This document shows, in pieces, positions 1-5,264 of a stretch of 6,083 nucleotides of DNA. Both the position numbers and the translations under genes were made by a program. Numbering within the stretch: position 1 is the first letter of the stretch; every line of letters starts with the position of its first letter. The notes beneath the pieces were generated by a model that had not been told where the DNA came from, made no database searches, and was given only the letters and a program-made list of their open reading frames with translations. Source of the stretch: Leptospira sp. 96542 (lineage in GTDB: Bacteria > Spirochaetota > Leptospiria > Leptospirales > Leptospiraceae); assembly GCA_029310945.1 (NCBI GenBank), contig JARJFC010000118.1:1-6083 (forward strand). The letters are read 5' to 3'.

Positions 1-70
1 ACGAACCTGATATGGCTCGCTTCACTGCCTGCTCTTTAAACTCGGGAGAGTATTTTCCTCGTCTGCTCAT
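1..70 (-). CDS. IS3-family transposase OrfA, N-terminal fragment
   Basis: The ATG is at 70-68 on the minus strand and the frame stays open to the window edge, giving MSRRGKYSPEFKEQAVKRAI and three further residues (ISGS ends it). The pattern 'K(Y/F)SPEFKEQAVKRA' is the hallmark N-terminus of IS3/IS911-type OrfA proteins (Tnp_1 helix-turn-helix), which bind the IS ends and are joined to the OrfB DDE catalytic domain by programmed frameshifting. A good ribosome-binding sequence, AGAGGTG, lies just upstream of the ATG, and TATAAA further upstream could be its -10 element. Only 23 codons are visible, so whether the transposase is intact cannot be judged. Confidence 0.85.
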   Translation of the reverse strand, partial: MSRRGKYSPEFKEQAVKRAISGS

Positions 71-122
71 TTGCACCTCTTGCTTTTTATACGCAAAAAA
101 GGTGTCCGTTTTTATGTATTCA
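1..122 (-). mobile_element. End of an IS3-family insertion sequence (partial)
   Basis: The segment holds the start of an IS3-type orfA on the minus strand, its leader, and a probable terminal inverted repeat. Read leftwards from 122, the sequence starts TGA and carries GGACACC followed by a T run, which resembles the ends of IS3-family elements (TGA... with a GGACAC block). The exact boundary at 122 is an inference from the ...TCA end on the + strand. The other IS end and any target duplication lie outside the window, so the boundary cannot be confirmed here. The element sits inside cassette 1 and separates the HNH gene from the 5' part of that cassette. Confidence 0.7.
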
Positions 123-481
123 GGCTAATATATCTGCTTTTAAAACTCGGCGTTATTGTTTTATTTCATATATTTCGGTTATCAATAAACATTATAAAAT
201 GGCTTTTTAGTGATTACAGCGGAATAACATACATTGATAAAAATGGATATCGTAGATTTAATGATAGCGATACTCCTGTTCACAGATGGGTTGCCGAAAA
301 ATATATACGAAATGGGAAATTAAAAAATGGTGAAGTTGTACACCATAAAAACAGAAACAAACTTGATAATAGTCCTGAAAATTTATTTATTTTCAAAAAC
401 CAAAATGAGCACGATCGAGCTCATAAGATAGATGCCAAAAGATTTGGCAAAAAAAATAGTTATAAAGGATTTAATAGCTAA
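71..481 (+). CDS. HNH endonuclease with hydrophobic N-terminus, probably 5'-truncated by the IS
   Basis: The C-terminal half is a clear HNH nuclease of the HNH_3/AP2-associated type. VHRWVAEKYI (70-79, counted from the TTG at 71) leads into GEVVHHKNRNKLDNSPENL (87-105), with H91/H92, N96, D99-N100 and P102-E-N104 as the metal-binding and catalytic signature, and a trailing H114. Residues about 18-46 are strongly hydrophobic (LIYLLLKLGVIVLFHIF) and could be a membrane anchor. There is no ATG anywhere in the frame. The only usual start, TTG at 71, lies inside the IS and has no ribosome-binding site, and about the first 17 residues are IS-derived. The original start was most likely removed when the IS inserted, so this may be a pseudogene or may be expressed from an IS-supplied start. 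attC1 follows 12 bases after the stop, as expected for a cassette gene. DNA is the likely substrate; the specific role (defence, homing or other) is unknown. Confidence 0.7.
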   Translation: MHLLLFIRKKGVRFYVFRLIYLLLKLGVIVLFHIFRLSINIIKWLFSDYSGITYIDKNGYRRFNDSDTPVHRWVAEKYIRNGKLKNGEVVHHKNRNKLDNSPENLFIFKNQNEHDRAHKIDAKRFGKKNSYKGFNS

Positions 482-493
482 TATCAGCACTGC

Positions 494-654
494 GGCTAAC
501 AGCGTGTAAACGCTACGCTTCGGCACTTACGGCCTCGCTTGGGCTGTGCCACATTCCCCTTCTGTCACTCGTTTGCATTCGCAAACTCCGTGCCAGTCCC
601 TAACGTCCCGTTGACTCAGGGTCGGGGAACGTCGTTTACACTAGTTCGTTATGC
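494..654 (+). repeat. attC1 recombination site (161 bp)
   Basis: The site runs from GGCTAAC (494-500) to GTTATGC (648-654). The outer arms AACAGCGTGTAAACG and CGTTTACACTAGTTCGTT pair, with about three extra bases in the 3' arm. Inside are a GGCAC/GTGCC hairpin (522-526 with 546-550), a TTCCCC/GGGGAA stem (554-559 with 624-629), a GTTTGC/GCAAAC hairpin (571-576 with 581-586) and a CCCT/AGGG arm (598-601 with 618-621). The opening core differs from the closing core because the closing core belongs to the next cassette; cassette 1 should itself begin TTAGCC. Adjacent ATG-like triplets in the cores are not taken as gene starts. Confidence 0.9.
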
Positions 655-741
655 GTAATTGACCAAATCTAAGCCTCAAGACATGAGTAACAATTTGAAT
701 TTATGAAGAAAATTAGGACTAATTTTATCTGATATTACTGC

Positions 742-769
742 TTGATTTTTTCATTTATTGTTCTATCTT
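742..769 (+). promoter_or_regulatory. Candidate promoter of the MNT/HEPN pair
   Basis: TTGATT (742-747) and TATCTT (764-769) are separated by 16 bases, each matching the sigma-70 consensus at four of six positions. Transcription would start at about 776, exactly at the ATG of the MNT gene, giving a leaderless mRNA. That fits the lack of a Shine-Dalgarno sequence there. The match is modest in AT-rich DNA, so this is tentative. The stretch 655-741 shows nothing else I can name. Confidence 0.35.
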
Positions 770-775
770 TTGTCT

Positions 776-1084
776 ATGGAAAGAGAGTTAGAAATTTTAA
801 AAACCCAAATTATTTCTCTCGTTAATCCATTAAAAATTATCCTCTTCGGATCAAGAGCGACTGGAACGGCAAGCAAGAATAGTGACTATGATCTTCTAAT
901 TATTATGCCTGACGGTACCAATAAAAGAGAAATTGCACAATATCTTTATAAAAAAGTAGATAATATCAAAATCTCTTTTGATATCGTTGTGGCTACTCCA
1001 CAAACACTTGAAAAATATTCAAAAATCCGTCATTTAATTTATTTCCATGCCCTTAAAAATGGTTTAGAACTCTATGCTGCATGA
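776..1084 (+). CDS. mntA: MNT-type nucleotidyltransferase (MntA-like antitoxin)
   Basis: This is a 102-residue minimal nucleotidyltransferase. FGSRATGTASKNSDYDLLII contains an exact GSx10DxD motif (G25-S26, D37, D39), and D69 in ISFDIVV supplies the third metal-binding carboxylate. Family members paired with HEPN proteins act as antitoxins, and in studied cases they add AMP to the HEPN toxin. The ATG at 776 is preferred over a TTG at 758: the protein then starts at the usual distance from the GS motif, and a candidate promoter would start transcription at this ATG. There is no Shine-Dalgarno sequence before either start. The stop overlaps the start of the HEPN gene by 11 bases, so the two are co-translated. 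It is the first gene of cassette 2. Confidence 0.88.
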   Translation: MERELEILKTQIISLVNPLKIILFGSRATGTASKNSDYDLLIIMPDGTNKREIAQYLYKKVDNIKISFDIVVATPQTLEKYSKIRHLIYFHALKNGLELYAA

Positions 1085-1463
1085 TGACCCAGGTTCTCCA
1101 GAAGCTTGGCTTATTCATGCAAAAAGCGACTTACTCCTGGCAAAACTAGGAGATAAAAATGATATTTTACTAAATCAACTTTGTTTCCATGCTCAACAAA
1201 CTGCTGAAAAAGCATTAAAAGCTGTCTTGATAAAGGAAAAAGTTGAATTTACATTTACTCATAATATTAAAACTCTCATTGGTTCATTACCGAATAGAAT
1301 TGAAAAACCTAGTTTTTTTGATGAACTTGCTATATTAACCGACTATGCCGTCTCTACTAGATATCCTGGTGATTATGAAGAAATTCTTATTGCTGAATAT
1401 GAAAAAGCTATTGAATTAGCTGAACTAGTCTTTAGTTGGGCTTGTAATTTAATCAAAGAGTAA
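1074..1463 (+). CDS. hepT: HEPN-domain protein (HepT-like, PF05168 type)
   Basis: This 129-residue all-helical protein has the typical HEPN segments AWLIHAKSDLLLAK (11-24), CFHAQQTAEKALKAVLI (37-53), the FTHNIKTLI helix start (61-69) and STRYPGDYEE (94-103). HEPN proteins next to MNT proteins are usually RNase toxins restrained by the MNT partner. The catalytic RX4-6H motif is not apparent: after R96, the place of the histidine in RX4HXY is held by Y101, and the following Tyr is replaced by E103. This form, with 'RYP', is common in the PF05168 branch, so ribonuclease activity should not be assumed. The ATG at 1074 overlaps the end of the MNT gene, which implies translational coupling. attC2 begins 22 bases after the stop. 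Confidence 0.88.
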   Translation: MLHDDPGSPEAWLIHAKSDLLLAKLGDKNDILLNQLCFHAQQTAEKALKAVLIKEKVEFTFTHNIKTLIGSLPNRIEKPSFFDELAILTDYAVSTRYPGDYEEILIAEYEKAIELAELVFSWACNLIKE

Positions 1464-1484
1464 ATTTTAAAAGTGGTCAACTAC

Positions 1485-1649
1485 GCATAACAGCGCCTTA
1501 TCGCTCCGCTCGGGACTTGCGCCCTCGCTCGGGCTGCGACACATAGGCTTCTGGCACTCCCCTTGCCTTCGCAAGTGTCGTTCCAGTCCCTAACGTCCCG
1601 TCACCGGGACTCAGGGTCAGCCTACGTCGTTAAGGCTAGTTCGTTATGC
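1485..1649 (+). repeat. attC2 recombination site (165 bp)
   Basis: The site runs from GCATAAC (1485-1491) to GTTATGC (1643-1649). The arm CGCCTTA near the start pairs with TAAGGC near the end. Internal hairpins include CTTGC/GCAAG (1562-1566 with 1571-1575) and GTCCCG/CGGGAC (1595-1600 with 1605-1610). The bases before the opening core (GGTCAACTAC) are complementary to the start of the same cassette (GTAATTGACC, 655-664 region). An open frame from 1563 crosses this site and is an artefact of its GC-rich hairpins. Confidence 0.92.
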
Positions 1650-2002
1650 GTAATTGGCAAAAATCAGGCAGAAAAAATCGCGCCTAAGAGCTGCGCAGCA
1701 GTGAAGAGAAAGAGAAGAGAAGAAGAGTTGGAAAGCGCTTCTCGTTTTGAATTTCCTGCTCTGGATTTACGAGCAAGCTAGTGAGTGGGGCGCTCCAATT
1801 TTCTACTCTTCGTTTTCAAATTCTATCGGAAACATTACCAACTCCGCATAACAACGGCTTACCGCTGCGCTTCGGGACTGATGCCCTCGCTTGGCCTAAA
1901 GGCACATTTCCCTTCTGGCACTCACCTTGCTTACGCAAGTCTCGTAGCCAGTCCCTAACGCCTAAAGGCTCAGGGTCGGGAAACGTCGGCAAGCCTGGTT
2001 CG
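1644..2002 (+). mobile_element. Cassette 3, no convincing protein-coding gene
   Basis: Only about 196 bases (1650-1845) lie between attC2 and attC3. They contain no ATG-started frame of useful length on either strand. The ATG inside the attC2 core gives 13 codons, a GTG at 1701 gives 26 codons (VKRKRREEELESASRF and on), and a minus-strand ATG gives 10. Visible structure: a perfect GCTGCGCAGC palindrome near 1690-1699, a 25-base all-purine run at 1703-1727, and GAGAAG pairing with CTTCTC about 15 bases later. The composition is richer in GC than the other cassette bodies. It could carry a small RNA, a very short peptide or a promoter, or be a decayed cassette; the sequence does not decide between these. 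Confidence 0.7.
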
Positions 2003-2008
2003 TTATGC
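1846..2008 (+). repeat. attC3 recombination site (163 bp)
   Basis: The site runs from GCATAAC (1846-1852) to GTTATGC (2002-2008). The arms ACGGCTTACC and GGCAAGCC pair. The CTTGC/GCAAG hairpin is present, and the CCCT...AGGG arm carries an inner GCCT-AA-AGGC stem instead of GTCCCG/CGGGAC, a compensated change relative to attC2. Open frames across it on both strands (from 1781 and to 1816) are repeat-derived and not genes. Confidence 0.92.
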
Positions 2009-2118
2009 GCAATGTCCAAAAAATGAATTAAGAAAAAATACGATAAGATATCTTGAATCTTAGATCAATTTCACTATTTAAGCAAAAGATTAAGCTCGCA
2101 ATAAATCATTATATATAT

Positions 2119-2574
2119 ATGAACCTTTACGATTCCTTCGAAAAAAACTTAATAAAGTATATCGAATCTTACAAATTTGAACTTGAAAAATATAAATTCA
2201 AATTTTATTCAAAAACTGTGGGTCCAGGAATGGGGGCCATTGTTGAATTGTCATATAAAGATTATAATTTAATAATAACAAACGATAGAGGACAATTTTT
2301 TATCGATTTAAAGTCTAAAGCGGATTTCAAAAACCTGAATTTTCAATTGGATTCAATATTATCTTATATTCTATTTAAAAAAATGGAAAATTTGGATAAA
2401 GTTAATAGAAAGCAAGTATTACTTGGTGAAGAATTTCCAGATTTACTGACTGATCCATTGAAATATTATTTCATCTATCGTAATGAAATAAATGAAGTAG
2501 AACTTAATACTCAATTTAACAAAATAATTAATAAATTGCAAACTGAAAGATCGAAATATTTATTTGCACAATGA
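2119..2574 (+). CDS. Hypothetical cassette protein, 151 residues
   Basis: I do not recognise the family. The protein opens with a charged helical region (MNLYDSFEKNLIKYIESYKF). It then has a probable beta-rich central part with a glycine turn (KTVGPGMGAIVELSYKD) and two strands (LIITNDRG, FFIDLKSK), and ends in predicted helices with YFIYRNEI and a charged tail ending FAQ. There is no signal peptide or membrane segment. Size and pattern resemble small immunity- or cassette-type proteins, but that is only an impression. The ATG at 2119 is chosen as the first in frame; a TTG at 2053 would add 22 residues of low-complexity basic sequence. Neither start has a clear ribosome-binding site. It is the only gene of cassette 4, and 2575-2691 downstream is AT-rich with nothing identifiable. 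Confidence 0.65.
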   Translation: MNLYDSFEKNLIKYIESYKFELEKYKFKFYSKTVGPGMGAIVELSYKDYNLIITNDRGQFFIDLKSKADFKNLNFQLDSILSYILFKKMENLDKVNRKQVLLGEEFPDLLTDPLKYYFIYRNEINEVELNTQFNKIINKLQTERSKYLFAQ

Positions 2575-2691
2575 ATATTTCATGATTAACCAGAATATCA
2601 AATTAAACAAATGAAACTCAAAACTATAAAAATTTGAAGAATTAAGTTTTAAATATCTAATTTGTATTTATTCTTATAAATTGGACACAGC

Positions 2692-2855
2692 GCATAACAG
2701 CATGGAAACGCTGCGCTTCGGCACAAGGCCTCGCTTGGGCTGCGCCACATTTCCCTTCTGTCACTCGTTTGCATCCGCAAACTCCGTGCCAGTCCCTAAC
2801 GTCCCGCTTCCGGGACTCAGGGTCGGGAAACGTCGTCTCCACTAGTTCGTTATGC
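2692..2855 (+). repeat. attC4 recombination site (164 bp)
   Basis: The site runs from GCATAAC (2692-2698) to GTTATGC (2849-2855). The outer arms AACAGCATGGAAACG and CGTCTCCACTAGTTCGTT pair less well than in attC1 (GTGTAAACG has become ATGGAAACG opposite CGTCTCCAC). Inner hairpins GTTTGC/GCAAAC and GTCCCG/CGGGAC are present. TTGGACACAG before the core is complementary, with two mismatches, to the start of cassette 4 (CAATGTCCAA). Confidence 0.92.
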
Positions 2856-2876
2856 GATATGTTCAAAACTAAACTA

Positions 2877-2886
2877 AAAGGAAGAA
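2877..2886 (+). promoter_or_regulatory. Ribosome-binding site of the cassette 5 nuclease gene
   Basis: AAAGGAAG ends about six bases before the ATG at 2890 and fixes that start. Only 34 bases separate the attC4 core from this ATG, so there is no room for a normal promoter inside the cassette. Expression must come from upstream cassettes or from within attC4. Confidence 0.6.
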
Positions 2887-2889
2887 AAA

Positions 2890-4065
2890 ATGAGTATAAA
2901 AACTGTTGAAATAACTTTTGAAAAAATCGATCAAATCTTCAAATTTCTTAAAGAATTGGATAGTGATAAACATGATTTCTCAATCACAATAAAAGAATTT
3001 ATGAATGCAAAGGAAAAACTAGATATTCTTAAATATTTGGTTGGAAATAGAAATTATAGTGATTGGAATACTTTTAAGCAATCATTCATTGAGTTCAATA
3101 CTCAATACAATATAACCTGGCAGACAGTTCAAGGAAAAGGCGGACCAATAAATCTGTATAATATTGAATTTCCTTCCTATTTAGGAGAACAACTAGCAAA
3201 AACTTTGTTAGATTCAACAGAATTTAAGAACGCAAGTACAGGAATAGAATATAACATTTTTGATTTTCTAAAACAGAAAATTCCCAATTTATTCTCCTAT
3301 CTAGAAGATGATACTCGATATATCTCTCTAACTTATTTCAAAGAAGGATTTAAATCGGTCAGCAAAGGAAGTTTTGGTTTTAAATTTAAACAGGGAAGAA
3401 GCCCACTTTTTTCAAAAACTATTAATGAATATACATATTTAAATAAAAGTGAATCACAGGATGAACTTGAACTAGGTAATCAGATAGTTGAAAAAATTCA
3501 AAGTTTATTAACTCTAGATGAATTAGATCATATTCAATCTGAAAGGAAGGGTGGAAAATATCAAAATTATGATTTCGTAGGCTTTTCTAAAAAGAAGAAC
3601 CCTTCGGGGGAAATTTTAGAAATTTATACTTTTGAGCTTAAAGCGTCAAATAAAGTAGCATCAATTTCAGAAGCTATAAGTCAGGCTACAAGTTATAAAT
3701 CCACAAGTAATTATACTTATATAATAATTCCCATGTTCGACAAAAAGCTTTTTCACGATGAGGATCGATTTGACTCTTTTATAGATTTGTGCAAAGAAAA
3801 CGGACTTGGCATTATTACCGTTGAAGTAGATCCTAAAAAACATACTGTATTAGATGTCTATGAAATTATCGGACCTAAAAAATTGGAAATACTTGATCAT
3901 AGTCTTTATTTCAGTATTTTAGAAAACAAAAACTTAGAATACTGTCAACTTTGTAATGCAATCGTATCCAAAGAATCAGATCGAAACGGATGCAATTGGA
4001 TGGTAAACTTAGATACTGATTCAAAATGTATGAAAATACTCTTTCAAGAAAAAATGGCAAAATAA
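2890..4065 (+). CDS. Probable PD-(D/E)xK nuclease with C-terminal Cys cluster
   Basis: This 391-residue protein has a visible nuclease-like core in its second half. E218 and the run KYQNYDFVGF provide D228; a hairpin follows; YTFELKAS (246-253) supplies E249 and K251 as the ExK signature; and SQATSY supplies Q265 and Y269, matching the QxxxY motif of RecB-like members. YTYIIIPMF (275-283) is a following core strand. The N-terminal 190 residues (for example the TWQTVQGKGGPINLY and FGFKFKQGRSPLF segments) are unassigned and may form a recognition domain. The C-terminus has C352-x2-C355, C368 and C380, possibly one metal site. This architecture is seen in restriction-like and defence-associated nucleases, but the family is not identified. 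It is the only gene of cassette 5, with a good ribosome-binding site and attC5 15 bases after the stop. Confidence 0.7.
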   Translation: MSIKTVEITFEKIDQIFKFLKELDSDKHDFSITIKEFMNAKEKLDILKYLVGNRNYSDWNTFKQSFIEFNTQYNITWQTVQGKGGPINLYNIEFPSYLGEQLAKTLLDSTEFKNASTGIEYNIFDFLKQKIPNLFSYLEDDTRYISLTYFKEGFKSVSKGSFGFKFKQGRSPLFSKTINEYTYLNKSESQDELELGNQIVEKIQSLLTLDELDHIQSERKGGKYQNYDFVGFSKKKNPSGEILEIYTFELKASNKVASISEAISQATSYKSTSNYTYIIIPMFDKKLFHDEDRFDSFIDLCKENGLGIITVEVDPKKHTVLDVYEIIGPKKLEILDHSLYFSILENKNLEYCQLCNAIVSKESDRNGCNWMVNLDTDSKCMKILFQEKMAK

Positions 4066-4080
4066 ACATCTGAACACATC

Positions 4081-4234
4081 GCATAACAGCGTGTAAACGC
4101 TTCGCTTCGGGACTTACGCCCTCGCTCGGTCTACGACACATTCCCCCGTTTGCCTCCGCAAACTACGTGCCAGTCCCTAACGTCCCGTTCGGGACTCAGG
4201 GTCGGGGAACGTCGTTTACACTAGTTCGTTATAC
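4081..4234 (+). repeat. attC5 recombination site (154 bp, shortened)
   Basis: The site runs from GCATAAC (4081-4087) to GTTATAC (4228-4234). It belongs to the CCCTAAC...GACTCAGGG subfamily with a GTCCCG-TT-CGGGAC hairpin, but it lacks about ten bases (CTTCTGTCACT in attC1) before the GTTTGC/GCAAAC hairpin, leaving the partner GTGCCAG unpaired. Its opening and closing cores differ because the following cassette starts TTATAC. Confidence 0.92.
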
Positions 4235-4247
4235 GCCATAGGAAAAA

Positions 4248-5009
4248 ATGATAGAAAAAATTTACGAAATTTATAGATTAATCATCAATAATGAACTCAT
4301 ATTAACTTTCTCTAGTGTTATACAAACATTAGGTTCATTCTCAATTGCTGCATTCGGTCTCTACTTTATATTTCAGAAAATTGGCTATAAAATCATCGCT
4401 TTATATACAATTCATAGTGACTCGCTATCAATTACCAGAATTAGCGAAATTGTTCTTATAAATAAAAAAAACCAACCTGTAGTTATAAATTCGATAGAGG
4501 CAATTTTTGACAAAAAATATCGATTAGAACTAGAAAAATTTCATAGCCCATTAATTTTAAAACCTCTAGAATCAATTCACATCACAACTGAACCTATTTC
4601 TAATACTTATCTTGAAGGAGAAAAATATGAAATTCCATATTATGATCGAAATAGAATTGAAATACAGATAATTTCTGTTAATAAAAGAATTAAATGTAAG
4701 CTATTGAACAAAAAAAGAAAAATCTTTTTTCCAAAGAAAATCAAATATATTTCAATAAAAAAAATATCTAAGATATTTAACAATATTGTTTATAGCGATC
4801 AAATAATGTTTGCAATAGTCTACAGTTATAACTCTATAGAACACACTGCCTTTGTACACAAAAATGGGATTATTACTGGAGATTGGATATTTAAATATAA
4901 TATGATTCCTAATAATTACCTAATATCAGAAAAAACAATTTCTTACTATATAGATTCATTAAAACTAGGAAAAAGTAATTTCAATTTTAGTGTAGAAGAA
5001 TTAAATTAG
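4248..5009 (+). CDS. Single-pass membrane protein of unknown function
   Basis: This is a 253-residue protein with one clear hydrophobic segment at about residues 18-44 (LTFSSVIQTLGSFSIAAFGLY, then FIFQKIG). A basic remainder follows (very rich in Lys and Ile), probably cytoplasmic by the positive-inside tendency. After the segment comes a beta-rich stretch (ISEIVLINKKNQPVVINSIEA, about 65-85) resembling a small sandwich domain, with LKPLESIHI later. No catalytic motif is visible. The start is fixed by AGGAAAAA immediately before the ATG at 4248; this ribosome-binding sequence lies within the cassette's terminal complementary segment, 14 bases from the recombination point. There is no space for an internal promoter. 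It is the only gene of cassette 6. Membrane proteins of this kind occur among cassette cargo, and a defence or envelope role is possible, but neither can be shown here. Confidence 0.75.
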   Translation: MIEKIYEIYRLIINNELILTFSSVIQTLGSFSIAAFGLYFIFQKIGYKIIALYTIHSDSLSITRISEIVLINKKNQPVVINSIEAIFDKKYRLELEKFHSPLILKPLESIHITTEPISNTYLEGEKYEIPYYDRNRIEIQIISVNKRIKCKLLNKKRKIFFPKKIKYISIKKISKIFNNIVYSDQIMFAIVYSYNSIEHTAFVHKNGIITGDWIFKYNMIPNNYLISEKTISYYIDSLKLGKSNFNFSVEELN

Positions 5010-5030
5010 ATTTTAGATCTTTCCTACGGC

Positions 5031-5192
5031 GTATAACTGACGCTTGCCGTTCCGGGAGGGACTAGCCCTCCCTCCAGGCTCCGCCAAATTCCCCTCCGTC
5101 ACGTCTCTTGCCTTCGCAAGATTCGCGCCGACGCTAACGCCTACTCCGTAGGCTCAGCTCCGGGGAACTTCGGCAAGCTAGTTACGTTATAC
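5031..5192 (+). repeat. attC6 recombination site (162 bp, second subfamily)
   Basis: The site runs from GTATAAC (5031-5037) to GTTATAC (5186-5192). The arms GACGCTTGCCG and CGGCAAGCTAGTTACGTT pair. The body differs from attC1-5: the 3' part reads GCCGACGCTAACGCCTAC, a TCC loop, then GTAGGCTCAGC, forming a strong GCCTAC/GTAGGC hairpin, and the CTTGC/GCAAG hairpin is retained. A minus-strand open frame over this region (5141-5335) is an artefact. Confidence 0.92.
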
Positions 5193-5230
5193 GACATCTG
5201 AAAAATTACACCTAAAACTAAGAATAAAGA

Positions 5231-5259
5231 TTGACTTAACATCATAAATGATGTATCAT
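5231..5259 (+). promoter_or_regulatory. Promoter of the HigBA-like operon
   Basis: TTGACT (5231-5236, five of six consensus bases) and TATCAT (5254-5259, five of six) are separated by an ideal 17-base spacer. Transcription is expected at about 5265-5267, at or just inside the GTG start of the toxin gene, so the toxin message would be leaderless or nearly so. This is the best promoter in the window and gives cassette 7 its own expression. Confidence 0.75.
5239..5259 (+). promoter_or_regulatory. Palindromic operator, probably bound by the HigA-like antitoxin
   Basis: ACATCAT-AA-ATGATGT (5239-5254) is a perfect 7-2-7 inverted repeat filling the promoter spacer. It overlaps a second inverted repeat, ATGAT-GT-ATCAT (5248-5259), that covers the -10 element. 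Antitoxins of the Xre/HigA type commonly repress their own operon by binding such sites, so autoregulation is likely; binding by this particular protein is inferred. Confidence 0.65.
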
Positions 5260-5264
5260 GGATT

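Noticed and set aside
1563..1781. 72-residue + strand open frame across attC2
   Set aside because: It starts with a TTG in an attC hairpin, and two-fifths of it is repeat sequence. It has no ribosome-binding site and no protein-like pattern. Only its last 26 codons lie in cassette 3, and these are mentioned there.
651..2012. Short frames starting at the ATG within GTTATGCG cores
   Set aside because: They give 3, 13, 8 and 6 codons at attC1 to attC4 and are not conserved in sequence. They are a by-product of the core sequence.
1781..2026. Open frames on both strands across attC3 (+ 1781-2026, - 1816-2019)
   Set aside because: Both follow the GC-rich repeat, which lacks stops by composition. 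Equivalent frames recur over other attC copies (for example 2657-2866 minus), which marks them as repeat shadows.
3911..4141. Minus-strand open frame at the end of the nuclease gene and attC5
   Set aside because: It overlaps a well-supported + strand gene and the attC. Its start lies in the repeat and it has no ribosome-binding site.
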